A stretch of 64,000 nt of DNA, from NCBI RefSeq assembly GCF_959020145.1, contig NZ_CAUEQY010000003.1, positions 84,264-148,263 on the forward strand, read 5' to 3'. The DNA comes from an uncultured Bifidobacterium sp. GTDB lineage: Bacteria > Actinomycetota > Actinomycetes > Actinomycetales > Bifidobacteriaceae. The position numbers were made by a program, and so were the translations under genes. Positions 17,391-25,882 of the stretch are shown here, one piece after another (positions within the stretch are counted from its first letter, which is position 1; each line of letters begins with the position of its first letter). The notes under the pieces were generated by a model. The model had not been told where the DNA came from, did no database searches, and saw only the letters and a program-made list of their open reading frames with translations.

Positions 17391-18095
17391 TCAATGCCAG
17401 GCCAGCCATTCGACGGCGAGTTTGGTGCGATTGGAGATGTTGGTTTTGGCAAGTATGTCGCTGATGCGGTTGCGGACCGTGCCTTCGCTGAGAAACAGCC
17501 GTGACGCGATCTCACGATTGTCCAATCCCTCGGCCACAAGTTCCAGCACGTCCAATTCGCGTTCGGTAAGGCCGGCGAAACGTTCGGATGGTCCGCTGGA
17601 ATCGGGGTTCCGAGATCCTTGAACTGCCTGCGCATCATCATGCGACACAACGCGATCGACTGATGAGGATTCGTCTGATGTCGTGGATTGCGGACTGACC
17701 CGCAGCTTGCTCAACACTTCGGCGCCCATGACCACTTGTCCGGCCATGACGGCTTGCACCGCGGGTATGACGGACGAAACGTCCTGTTTGATCAAGTAGC
17801 CTTTCGTGCCTATTTCCAACGCTTTGGCGATGTATGACTCGTCGGCGAATGTGGTGAGGATAAGGATTCGCGCGTTCGGATGCGCGTCAAGAATCGCCTC
17901 CGACGCTTGCAATCCGTCCATTCCCGGCATCTGCACGTCGACCAGCAACACATCGGGGGCATCCATCTCATATTGGGTCACCGCATCCGTGCCGGTGTTG
18001 GCGGTCCATGCCACATCGGCGGTGCCGGTGGCTTCGAGAATCGTGGATAATGACGAGCAGACGATTGGATCATCGTCTGCGATCGCGACATGCAT
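17391..18095 (-). CDS. NarL/FixJ-family response regulator
   Basis: 234 residues. The receiver domain has the acidic pair IADDDP, phosphoacceptor Asp in DVLLVDVQMPGMDGLQ near residue 55 and Lys in KGYLIKQD. An unusually long Ser-rich linker (about 135-165) leads to a LuxR-type helix-turn-helix (LTERELDVLELVAEGLDNREIASRLFLSEGTVRNRISDIL). ATG 18095 has AAAGGAG eight bases upstream and overlaps the kinase stop (TAATG). It probably controls the divergent ABC exporter at 19525. Confidence 0.93.
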   Translation of the reverse strand: MHVAIADDDPIVCSSLSTILEATGTADVAWTANTGTDAVTQYEMDAPDVLLVDVQMPGMDGLQASEAILDAHPNARILILTTFADESYIAKALEIGTKGYLIKQDVSSVIPAVQAVMAGQVVMGAEVLSKLRVSPQSTTSDESSSVDRVVSHDDAQAVQGSRNPDSSGPSERFAGLTERELDVLELVAEGLDNREIASRLFLSEGTVRNRISDILAKTNISNRTKLAVEWLAWH

Positions 18096-19219
18096 TAATG
18101 CGCTCCTTTCTCCGGTTGCGTCGTTTCCGAGCCACTCGCCGGCTTGGGGATGGATACGAACACGCGCCAACCCTCGTGATACGGCCCGCAAATCGCGGAG
18201 CCTCCCAACGCACGAGCCCGTTCCTCAATGTCCGAAATGCCGATGCCTGTGGAATCGTTCGGTCGAATGAACTGCATGGCGACGGCTTCAGCAGACGATC
18301 TTCTCACGGTTCCATCATCCTGCACGCACAGCTGCCACAATGCGGGGAAATCGCGCAGGGTGATTGAAACGTTCCTTGCCTGACTGTGTTTGACCGTATT
18401 GTTCAACGCCTCGCGAATCGCAGTGGCGAAGCAGCGGGACACGGCCGCCGGCGCTGAATCGATGCCGTTGACCAGCCTCACCCGCAAGGGGCCGGCGCCG
18501 TCCATGCCGTGCGCGGCCGTCTCAATCTGCGAAGCGAAATCCGTACCTTCGTCTTTCAAATCATGCACGGCTTTGCGCACCAAAGTCATAGCCTCGCTCA
18601 CCGTGTCATGAATTTCACAGAAACGTTGGGCCGATTGTTCCTGTCCGGCAACCTGGGCCACCACGTGCGCCGCCTCGGTCTGCATGATGGCTCGGGTCAG
18701 CATGTGGCCGACATTGTCATGGATCTCACGTGCGATGCGTGTGCGTTCGGCAAGCGTCGCCGTGCGTACGGCCAACGCACGATCCTCGTCGTTTTCGGCG
18801 ATCTGCGAGCGCAGGCGGCGAATCTGGTCGCGGCGGGAATCCTGCAATCGCCGCACTTCGCGGGCGAGGTTCGCGCAGCGCGCGCAAAGCAGGCCGGCAG
18901 CGAATCCCAGAACCGTTTGGAGCACCATCAATATGACGATGGACAAGTCGGAGGGAACGTGCGAGTCAATCGAACGGAAAATCACTATCGTCATGGGAAG
19001 AAGCCACAGCCATCGCGGCACCAACGCTTGCAAGAAGCGGCTGCCATCGACACCAGCGGACGATGATGCCGCGTTGAATGCTGCGATGGGAAGCATCAGA
19101 TACCACGCCGGCACCAGGCATGCGCCGCAGTCAAGCATGACAATCAACGCCATCGCAAGCCACGAACCCGACGCGTATTCCCCACCGCGGCACAACACAC
19201 CGCCACAAGCGCGCCGCAC
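18095..19219 (-). CDS. Sensor histidine kinase (HisKA_3 type), probably 5'-frameshifted
   Basis: The open frame of 374 codons encodes membrane segments, a coiled linker, the H-box REIHDNVGHMLTRAI (His near 168 in this reading), an N-box IREALNNTVKHS and a G2 box GIGISDIEERARALGG. All C-terminal kinase elements are intact. The 5' end is abnormal: a properly initiated frame with GGAGG and ATG 19308 encodes two membrane segments and then leaves frame at a four-G run (CCCC at 19180-19183 on the plus strand). One more G would fuse it to this frame and give about 403 residues. The GTG 19219 used here has no ribosome binding site. The partner is the response regulator at 17391. Confidence 0.8.
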   Translation of the reverse strand: MRRACGGVLCRGGEYASGSWLAMALIVMLDCGACLVPAWYLMLPIAAFNAASSSAGVDGSRFLQALVPRWLWLLPMTIVIFRSIDSHVPSDLSIVILMVLQTVLGFAAGLLCARCANLAREVRRLQDSRRDQIRRLRSQIAENDEDRALAVRTATLAERTRIAREIHDNVGHMLTRAIMQTEAAHVVAQVAGQEQSAQRFCEIHDTVSEAMTLVRKAVHDLKDEGTDFASQIETAAHGMDGAGPLRVRLVNGIDSAPAAVSRCFATAIREALNNTVKHSQARNVSITLRDFPALWQLCVQDDGTVRRSSAEAVAMQFIRPNDSTGIGISDIEERARALGGSAICGPYHEGWRVFVSIPKPASGSETTQPEKGAH

Positions 19220-19308
19220 ATCAGGTCAAGGCCGACATCTCCGGATGCGTATACGCCCATGATCATGCCCATGGCCAGGAACACGGCTTGGAACAACAAC
19301 CGTTTCAT
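19144..19308 (-). pseudogene. Out-of-frame N-terminal fragment of the histidine kinase
   Basis: A 54-codon frame starts at ATG 19308 with GGAGG five bases upstream and reads MKRLLFQAVFLAMGMIMGVY, then a second hydrophobic stretch (CGALVAVCCAAVG). After the G4 run it diverges into Arg-rich sequence and stops at 19144. It is the likely true start of the kinase at 18095-19219. Whether the single-base loss is a real mutation, phase variation or a sequencing error cannot be told here. Confidence 0.7.
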
Positions 19309-19401
19309 GCCGCCTCCCGTCCGCCGATTCGTGTCTGATTGGTTCGCTTGCTTCCAGAGTAATGCACATGGCGCATGGCACAGCCGGCGGCATCAACGAA
19401 G

Positions 19402-19430
19402 GTGACATTTGTCATGTTCGAAAGTGACAT
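19402..19430 (+). promoter_or_regulatory. Candidate response-regulator binding repeats
   Basis: In the divergent gap between the kinase and the ABC exporter, GTGACAT occurs twice in direct orientation (19402-19408 and 19424-19430), 22 bases (two helical turns) apart. The first copy is also part of TGACA-TT-TGTCA (19403-19414). This is the kind of arrangement bound by NarL-type regulators; it is an inference only. Confidence 0.35.
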
Positions 19431-19524
19431 CATTCCGGCAATTGTGACTACGCGCACCATGTCGGGGGCATCCGGCGGCACGACAATGGAATCAAAGGCA
19501 TGGAGCACGAGAAAGGAGCTCGTC

Positions 19525-20511
19525 ATGGGTGGACGCATGAATGACGCTGCCGATGCGGTCAGCGCGGTCAAGGTCTCGAAACTGGTGAAACGTTACGGAG
19601 ACATGCTGGCGCTCGACTATTTCGATCTCGACGTGCATCAGGGGGAAATCTTCGGCCTGCTGGGGCCTAACGGCTCAGGCAAGACCACGGCGATCAACTG
19701 CATACTTGCGTTGCTCACGTTCGATGAGGGCACTGTGCGCGTGTTCGGCGAGCCGATCAGCCCTACCAGCTATGCGTTGAAGCGGCGTATCGGCATTGTG
19801 CCGCAGAACGTGGCCGTGTTCAACGAATTGACCGTTGAGGAGAACATCGATTATTTCTGCTCGCTGTATGTTTCCGACAAGGCAAAACGTCGCATGCTCG
19901 TGGACGAGGCGTTGGATTTCGTAGGATTGCGCGATTACCGTACCTATCGTCCGGCGAAACTGTCCGGCGGTCTGCTGCGTCGTCTTAATATCGCCTGCGG
20001 CATCGCCCACAAGCCGGATCTGATCTTTTTCGACGAGCCGACCGTGGCCGTCGATCCACAAAGCCGCAATGCGATTCTCGAAGGTATCCAACGACTTAAC
20101 CGCGAAGGCGCGACGGTGATCTACACCAGCCATTACATGGAGGAGGTCGAGCAGATCTGCGACCGCATCCTCATCATGGATCATGGCCGGCATCTGGCTC
20201 TTGGCACCGCGGAGGAACTTAAGGCGATGATCAGCACCGGCGAACGCATCAGCATCGAAACCGATGATCTGGGAGGGCGCTCAGATTCGGCCGATACGAC
20301 GCTTGCGCGATTGCGCGCATTGCCGTTCGTGACCAACGCCGACTATGACGGCCATGAGCTGACGGTGAACTGCCGCCAGGGCGATCACAATCTCATCGAC
20401 GTACTGCAGCTGTTGGAGCACGAGGGCACGAATATCGGGCATCTCTCCAGTCGCCAGCCGACGCTCAATGATGTGTTCCTGGAACTGACCGGCACCGCGT
20501 TACGCGACTGA
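19525..20511 (+). CDS. ABC transporter ATP-binding protein (ABC-2 exporter)
   Basis: 328-residue ATPase of the CcmA/DrrA class. Walker A GPNGSGKTT near residue 50, Q-loop VPQNVAVF, signature KLSGGLLRRLNIACG (a variant of LSGGM) and Walker B LIFFDEPTVAVDPQSR with Val where Leu/Gly is common. The C-terminal 80 residues are a regulatory extension typical of this class. ATG 19525 has AAAGGAG eight bases upstream; the frame upstream to 19375 is not likely coding. It is first in a three-gene operon with two permeases and diverges from a two-component system, the usual layout of a drug- or peptide-responsive exporter. Confidence 0.93.
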   Translation: MGGRMNDAADAVSAVKVSKLVKRYGDMLALDYFDLDVHQGEIFGLLGPNGSGKTTAINCILALLTFDEGTVRVFGEPISPTSYALKRRIGIVPQNVAVFNELTVEENIDYFCSLYVSDKAKRRMLVDEALDFVGLRDYRTYRPAKLSGGLLRRLNIACGIAHKPDLIFFDEPTVAVDPQSRNAILEGIQRLNREGATVIYTSHYMEEVEQICDRILIMDHGRHLALGTAEELKAMISTGERISIETDDLGGRSDSADTTLARLRALPFVTNADYDGHELTVNCRQGDHNLIDVLQLLEHEGTNIGHLSSRQPTLNDVFLELTGTALRD

Positions 20512-20555
20512 CTTGGCTTGCAAGGCTTGTGGCAAATCGAAAGGCATGTGACATC

Positions 20556-21806
20556 ATGTGGCAGACGTTACTGATCAATCTCAAACTGCATTTGCGGGAG
20601 AAAACGCAACTGTTCTGGCTGTTCGCCTTCCCCATCATCCTGGCCACCATGTTCAACGGCATGTTCGGCAACATCGCGGAAAGTTTCGAGCTGCACACGC
20701 TTGACGTGGCCGTGGTCGAGGATAACGCGTGGAAGACGTCCTATGGGGCGCAGACGCTGATCGAAGGCATTTCATCCGAATCGTCTGCATTATCGGACAA
20801 TCACGTGAAAGTGAGTGCCGATGGCAAGAATGGAACGGGACTCATCAACACGACCAAGGTGGAATCGATTGCGCAGGCGGAACAGCTGCTGGCCGACGGC
20901 ACCGCGCAAGGCATGCTGCGAATCGATGACGGCAGATTGCGATTCTCCGTCTCACAGTCGACGCAATCGTCCGCGTCCGATGTGATGGCGTCGAGCAGCG
21001 GCTTGGATATTTCGCTGACGGTGCTGGGCAACATCGTGGACCTGTACAACCGCAACACCGATGTGGTGGTGGACATTGCGAAGCACAACCCCGAAGCTCT
21101 GATGAATGGCAAGGTGACCGGCAGCATCGGTTCGGCGAATGGCTATACAAAGGAAATCCAGCTGACGAATTTTAAACCGAGCGGTACGGCACGATATTAC
21201 TATGCACTGCTGGGATTGGCCGCGTTGATGGCCATGAGCTTCGCCATCAACGTAGTGACGATGACGCAGGCGAATCTTTCGGCTTTGGGTGTCCGCCGTT
21301 CCGTTTCGCCGCTTCCGAAATCGCAGCAACTGCTGGCTGGATTCCTGTCCAGTTGGCTGTGTTCGTTCCTGAGTCTGACCGTGGCCATGCTGTATATCCG
21401 GTTCGTCTGTCATATTTCGTTGGGCGGACGTGAATGGGCTGGTGTGGGAGCATGTCTCATGGCTTCGTTCGCGGCGAGCGCATTCGGCACGTTGCTTGGC
21501 GCGCTGCCGAAGATTCCAACCGGCGCCAAGCAGGGGCTGTGCACGGCGATCGCCTGCACGTTGTCATTGTTCTCCGGACTGTACGGTTCGTTCGCCATGC
21601 AGTTGAGCGACTTGATCGCCCAGCGCACACCGGTGCTGAGTCTGCTCAATCCGGCGCAGCAGATCACGAACCTGTTCTACGACATCCTCTATTACGACAA
21701 TTTCAAACCGTTCTTCACCACCGCCGGCATCCTTGCCGCGATGAGCCTGGTCTGCCTTGCTGCGGCGACCGTTCTGTTGAGGAGGCAACGCTATGAATAC
21801 CTGTAA
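20556..21806 (+). CDS. ABC-2 type permease
   Basis: 416-residue membrane subunit. One segment at the N-terminus (LFWLFAFPIILATMFNGMFG) is followed by a large extracytoplasmic domain (about residues 45-220) and five or six segments in the second half, the ABC2_membrane_3 layout. ATG 20556 is preferred over GTG 20529; AAAGG lies 12 bases upstream. It overlaps the next gene by 14 bases and is presumably the partner of the ATPase at 19525. Confidence 0.88.
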   Translation: MWQTLLINLKLHLREKTQLFWLFAFPIILATMFNGMFGNIAESFELHTLDVAVVEDNAWKTSYGAQTLIEGISSESSALSDNHVKVSADGKNGTGLINTTKVESIAQAEQLLADGTAQGMLRIDDGRLRFSVSQSTQSSASDVMASSSGLDISLTVLGNIVDLYNRNTDVVVDIAKHNPEALMNGKVTGSIGSANGYTKEIQLTNFKPSGTARYYYALLGLAALMAMSFAINVVTMTQANLSALGVRRSVSPLPKSQQLLAGFLSSWLCSFLSLTVAMLYIRFVCHISLGGREWAGVGACLMASFAASAFGTLLGALPKIPTGAKQGLCTAIACTLSLFSGLYGSFAMQLSDLIAQRTPVLSLLNPAQQITNLFYDILYYDNFKPFFTTAGILAAMSLVCLAAATVLLRRQRYEYL

Positions 21807-23082
21807 GACGGCGCTGAGAATTCTCAAATCGCGCAAGATGTACCTGGTCATCTATTTGGGGTTCATCGGCATCATGATGTTCGCCATCAGCTGGCAGATC
21901 ATGCGTGGCTCGATGACGGGTGGCGATGAGGTGTTCCATCCCGATACGGCACGTGTGGCGGTGATCGACCGTGATGGCGATGCCGATGGTATTTCATCCG
22001 CGCTGCGTTCCTATCTTGCGTTGGATGGCGAGATGGTGGACCTTGCCGACGATTCCGAGGCGTTGCAGCAGGCCGTCGCTTCGAACTATGTCGATTTGAT
22101 CGCAATTGTGCCGCACGGCTTCGCTTCGGATTATCAGAAATATCTGGATGGTTCGTCAAATGACCAACCGACTGTCGAAACCGTTGTCAGCTACACTTCC
22201 GGAGCAGGCTCCCTTTCGCAGCTGGAAGTCAACGAATTCCTGTCATTGACACGCACCGCGTACTTGGGTCAAGCCGGGAAGCAACAGTCGATGGAAACGG
22301 CCATGCGGACGGCGTTGGATACCGCGAAAGCAGATGCCAAGACGTCGAAAATAGCGGTGGTGCAATCGCCATCCGCAGATACTGATAATACCAAGCCGGC
22401 GGCATCCGCATTCGCCGGCACCATCAAAACGGGACTCTATCCGTTGCTGCTGGTCATGCCGATCTGCACGTTCCTGGTGATTGGCACCTTCAATGACAGT
22501 GAGATTCGTCGCCGCCTGTATTCGTCGCCGACGCGTCTGGTGTCGTTGCAGATGCAGGAGATGCTCACCTGCGCCACCTTCGGCTTGGTGGTGTGCGTGG
22601 GTTACACGGCGGCGACATTGGTCTTGATGGTGGCCGCAGGAGTGCCGTTCGACGGGATTACATCCACGAATGTGGCTTTGACGTTCGTGTCGCTGCTGGC
22701 GTACACGTTGATGGCAATCGCCTGCGGTTTCCTTCTGGGGTCGGTTGGTTTCTCGGAAATGGCGGTCAATGCGTTCGCCAACGTATTCGGTCTGCTGTGC
22801 ATGTTCACGTCGGGTATGGCATTCCCCATCGATATGATGCCCGAACCGATGATCATGATCGGCAAGCTGCTGCCGGGATGGTGGCTGTGCGTGTCCATCG
22901 ACAACGTGTTCGGGCTTGGCACGGCGGCCGCAACCGGTGTGGATTATGGTTCTTGGGCATCGTCGGTCGGCTTGGTGGCATTGTTTGCAGTGGCGTTCAT
23001 CTGCCTTGGTCTGGCATTGGGGCGTATCCGTCGCACACGCCCGTCCTTGGCCTCCCCCACCACCACGCAGTTGGCCAAGTAA
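21793..23082 (+). CDS. ABC-2 type permease
   Basis: 429-residue membrane subunit with the same plan as its neighbour: an N-terminal segment (YLVIYLGFIGIMMFAISW), a large external domain and a cluster of five or six segments from about residue 215. GAGGAGG precedes ATG 21793. The two permeases probably form a heterodimer exporting a lipid-like or peptide compound; the substrate is unknown. No lantibiotic-type precursor or modification gene is nearby. Confidence 0.88.
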   Translation: MNTCKTALRILKSRKMYLVIYLGFIGIMMFAISWQIMRGSMTGGDEVFHPDTARVAVIDRDGDADGISSALRSYLALDGEMVDLADDSEALQQAVASNYVDLIAIVPHGFASDYQKYLDGSSNDQPTVETVVSYTSGAGSLSQLEVNEFLSLTRTAYLGQAGKQQSMETAMRTALDTAKADAKTSKIAVVQSPSADTDNTKPAASAFAGTIKTGLYPLLLVMPICTFLVIGTFNDSEIRRRLYSSPTRLVSLQMQEMLTCATFGLVVCVGYTAATLVLMVAAGVPFDGITSTNVALTFVSLLAYTLMAIACGFLLGSVGFSEMAVNAFANVFGLLCMFTSGMAFPIDMMPEPMIMIGKLLPGWWLCVSIDNVFGLGTAAATGVDYGSWASSVGLVALFAVAFICLGLALGRIRRTRPSLASPTTTQLAK

Positions 23083-23091
23083 ATCACCAAG

Positions 23092-23130
23092 TGTTCCGTT
23101 CCATCGGCCGAGTCCCGATGGAACGGAACA
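23092..23130. terminator. Strong inverted repeat after the ABC exporter operon
   Basis: A perfect 16-bp stem, TGTTCCGTTCCATCGG / CCGATGGAACGGAACA, has a 7-base loop and begins ten bases after the permease stop. Only a short pyrimidine tract follows, so it is a terminator candidate without a classical T run. Confidence 0.6.
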
Positions 23131-23197
23131 TCCGCCTTTGCCGTAGGCTCTCAATCAAATCGGATGGAACCGGACGAAATCGGACTAGGCTGAAAGC

Positions 23198-23590
23198 ATG
23201 ATCGACCACATTACACTTCATGTTTCGAACGCGGAACGCAGCATCGCATTCTATACGAAAGCTCTGTCTCCGCTCGGATACATTCCAAAAGCCCATCACG
23301 AACCGACCATCGGTTTCGGCGTGGATGACGGCACGCCCCGTTCGGATTTCTACATCTCCCCGATGGACGATCCGACGCAACAGCCGATTCCCACGCATAT
23401 CGCCTTCCATGCAACGAACGAACAAGCGGTACGCGACTTTTATGAAGCCGCGATCACGGCAGGCGGAATGGATAACGGCAGACCCGGACCACGTGCCTAC
23501 CATTCCGGGTATTACGCGGCCTTCGTGCTCGACCCCGACGGCAATAACATCGAAGCTGTCACAGACTGGTCGCACACAAGCCAATCATGA
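23198..23590 (+). CDS. VOC (glyoxalase/bleomycin-resistance fold) family protein
   Basis: 130 residues covering one VOC domain: MIDHITLHVSNAERSIAFYTKAL at the start, THIAFHATN in the middle and YYAAFVLDPDGNNIEAV at the end. His5, His68 and Glu in NNIEAV are positioned as the metal ligands. This fits a lyase or dioxygenase-like enzyme, but the substrate cannot be deduced. It is a single gene between the ABC exporter operon and a convergent MATE gene. Confidence 0.88.
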   Translation: MIDHITLHVSNAERSIAFYTKALSPLGYIPKAHHEPTIGFGVDDGTPRSDFYISPMDDPTQQPIPTHIAFHATNEQAVRDFYEAAITAGGMDNGRPGPRAYHSGYYAAFVLDPDGNNIEAVTDWSHTSQS

Positions 23591-23614
23591 AATCGGCCGC
23601 CGAATCGCAAAAAG

Positions 23615-24976
23615 TCATCGGGTGACATTGCGCAGCCAACGGTACTTGCGGTAGTGCAACAACGCGGGAACCATTTTGATGCATTCGTCGGTGTTGAGCA
23701 GCGCATACACCACCAACACGGGCAGTTTGAACACGAACGCGGCCAACAGCCCGACCGGCACCACAATCAGCCACATGACGATGGCATCGCACATGAGACC
23801 GAACTTCGCATCGCCGCCGGCTGGAAAAATGCCGGCGATCGTCAGATTCGTCATGCATCCGCATGCCGCGTAATATGCGCAGACGAACAGCATGACCGAC
23901 AGGTACCGTGTGGCTTCGGGCGTAAGGTTCGCCCATTGCAAAGCCAGCGGACGCGCCGCGACAATCAACAGTCCCGTCGCGGTACCGACCACGGCCACCA
24001 GCACGCACATCCTGTCGCCCATCGCCTTCGCCTGTCGGAAATCTCCACGTCCCAGCAGATTGCCGACCAAAATGCCGCCGGCATTGCCCAGACCAAGGGA
24101 CAGGCACACCAGCAGATCCTTGACGATATTGGCGATGGAATTGGCGGCGACGGCGTCCGCACCCAAATGTCCCATGATCACGGTGTACATGGTGAAACCA
24201 CATCCCCACACCAATTCATTGCCAAGCACCGGCAGGCTGTATTTCCAGAAATCCTTCTGCAACGGCCCATCGGGATGCAGCACATGGCCAAGTCGCAGGT
24301 GGGGGCCACGACGGGTCGCCACGACCGACCATGCCAGCTCAATCGCACGCGAAATCACCGTGGATATAGCCGCGCCGAAAATGCCAAGCGCGGGAATGCC
24401 GAGACTGCCGATACCGTAAATCAGCGCCGCGTTCAACACGACGTGCACGATCACGCCAACCGTGCTGACCGTCATGCCCATCACCGCGGAACCGGTGTTC
24501 TTCATCAGACACAGGTACATCTGGGACAGGCCGATGAACAAGTACGACAATGACGAAATCCGCAGATATCGCGCGCCAAGCATGATCAGCGTGCCGTCAT
24601 TGGTCATGATGGACATCAACTGTTCCGGCACGAGCAGTGCCGCCAGGAAGAACGCCGTCGACAGCATTCCGGCATACAGCATGACGAATCCCAGCACGCG
24701 TTCCACCGCGTCACGGTTGCCGGCACCCCAATACTGCGCCACGAGAATGCTCATACCCAGGGTCAGGGCCGCAGTGAACAGGCTGAACAGGAACTGGAAC
24801 TGCGTGGCGAGCGAGACGGCGGCCAACTCGTTTTGCCCTACCCCCGACAACATCAGCGTGTCGGCGCAGGACGACAACGACAGCATGAGCTGTTGGAAAG
24901 CGATAGGCAAAGCCAATTTGAATACATGGCCGAGGAATTCCCGGTCCGGCATGATGGTGCGCACGATAGTCTCCAT
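23615..24976 (-). CDS. MATE-family efflux transporter
   Basis: About 453 residues with twelve predicted membrane segments in two MatE repeats; PIAFQQLMLSLSSCADTLMLSGVGQNELAAVSLA and ALGIFGAAISTVISRAIELAWS are family hallmarks. It should be a Na+- or H+-driven exporter of drugs or metabolites. Start ATG 24976 (METIVRT) is chosen; ATG 24952 (MPDREF) is an alternative. The frame continues upstream to 25141, but that part overlaps the acetyltransferase and is not convincing. Confidence 0.88.
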   Translation of the reverse strand: METIVRTIMPDREFLGHVFKLALPIAFQQLMLSLSSCADTLMLSGVGQNELAAVSLATQFQFLFSLFTAALTLGMSILVAQYWGAGNRDAVERVLGFVMLYAGMLSTAFFLAALLVPEQLMSIMTNDGTLIMLGARYLRISSLSYLFIGLSQMYLCLMKNTGSAVMGMTVSTVGVIVHVVLNAALIYGIGSLGIPALGIFGAAISTVISRAIELAWSVVATRRGPHLRLGHVLHPDGPLQKDFWKYSLPVLGNELVWGCGFTMYTVIMGHLGADAVAANSIANIVKDLLVCLSLGLGNAGGILVGNLLGRGDFRQAKAMGDRMCVLVAVVGTATGLLIVAARPLALQWANLTPEATRYLSVMLFVCAYYAACGCMTNLTIAGIFPAGGDAKFGLMCDAIVMWLIVVPVGLLAAFVFKLPVLVVYALLNTDECIKMVPALLHYRKYRWLRNVTR

Positions 24977-25076
24977 TGGAATACAAGCCCGTTTCAGACG
25001 ACGGACAAACGAAAACGCCGGGATATGCAGGCCGACCAGCCTTATCCCGACGTTGGGCCGAATATTGGGCGAGGTT

Positions 25077-25742
25077 TTACAGCGAATCCTTCCATGCGCG
25101 GTATTCGGCGGCCTTGCCCTCCCAGTATTCACGGTCCGCATCAGTGATCTTGCGAATCACATGGCACGGGTTGCCCACGGCCACCGAATGGGATGGGATA
25201 TCCTTGGTCACCACGGAGCCTGCACCGATCACCACATCATCGCCGATGGTAACGCCCGGACAGACCACCACGCTGCCGCCGAACCACACGTCATTGCCGA
25301 TGGTGATCGGACGGGCCCCTTCCGGACCGGAAGCGCGTACGGCCGCATCGATTGGATGGTATGGCGTGTACAGGCCGACGCGCGGGCCGAAGAAGACACG
25401 GTCGCCGATGGTGATTCTCGCCACGTCGAGGAAGATGCAGTCCATATTGGCATAGAAGTTGTCGCCGATATACGTGTTGCAGCCGTAATCGCAGTTGAAT
25501 GGCGGTTCAAGGAACGCGCCTTTGCCGAGTGAACCGAACAGTTCGCGGAACAGCCTGTTACGTTCCTCGAACGCGTCGTATGCGGACGTGTTGATGGCGT
25601 GCACCAAGCGGCGTTTACGCATGTTCGCTTCACGCTGCATATCACCGCAAATATACAATTCGCCGGAAAGCATGCGTTCCCACTCGTTCGTAGGCACCGC
25701 CGCATTATCCACGGCAACGGCCGCACCTTCATTCTCCGCCAT
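25077..25742 (-). CDS. Sugar O-acetyltransferase (maltose/galactoside acetyltransferase family)
   Basis: 221 residues. The Mac domain (about 12-70, ERMLSGELYICGDMQREANMRKRRLVHAIN) is followed by a left-handed beta-helix of hexapeptide repeats with the catalytic His in YTPYHPID. It would transfer acetyl from acetyl-CoA to a sugar hydroxyl. AAGGAG precedes ATG 25742. A 14-bp palindromic site, GTCAATCGTTTGAC, lies 25 bases upstream and has an exact inverted copy at 27576. It diverges from an AraC-type regulator, so control by that regulator or by the LacI protein at 27594 is likely. Confidence 0.92.
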   Translation of the reverse strand: MAENEGAAVAVDNAAVPTNEWERMLSGELYICGDMQREANMRKRRLVHAINTSAYDAFEERNRLFRELFGSLGKGAFLEPPFNCDYGCNTYIGDNFYANMDCIFLDVARITIGDRVFFGPRVGLYTPYHPIDAAVRASGPEGARPITIGNDVWFGGSVVVCPGVTIGDDVVIGAGSVVTKDIPSHSVAVGNPCHVIRKITDADREYWEGKAAEYRAWKDSL

Positions 25743-25766
25743 TGAAAGCTCCTTGTGAATCTGTTT

Positions 25767-25780
25767 GTCAATCGTTTGAC
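25767..25780. promoter_or_regulatory. LacI-type operator candidate before the acetyltransferase
   Basis: GTCAATCGTTTGAC has half-sites GTCAA/TTGAC around a central four bases containing CG, as in LacI-family operators. Its exact reverse complement is at 27576-27589. A third TTTGAC half-site lies at 25785-25790. Confidence 0.5.
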
Positions 25781-25882
25781 GTCCTTTGACACCATTCAAC
25801 ACCACCAACATCGACGGCAGCACTCGCAATGTTGTAGAATCATCCTTGTTCTTTGCATTATCTACCGTTTATTAGAGTAGTC

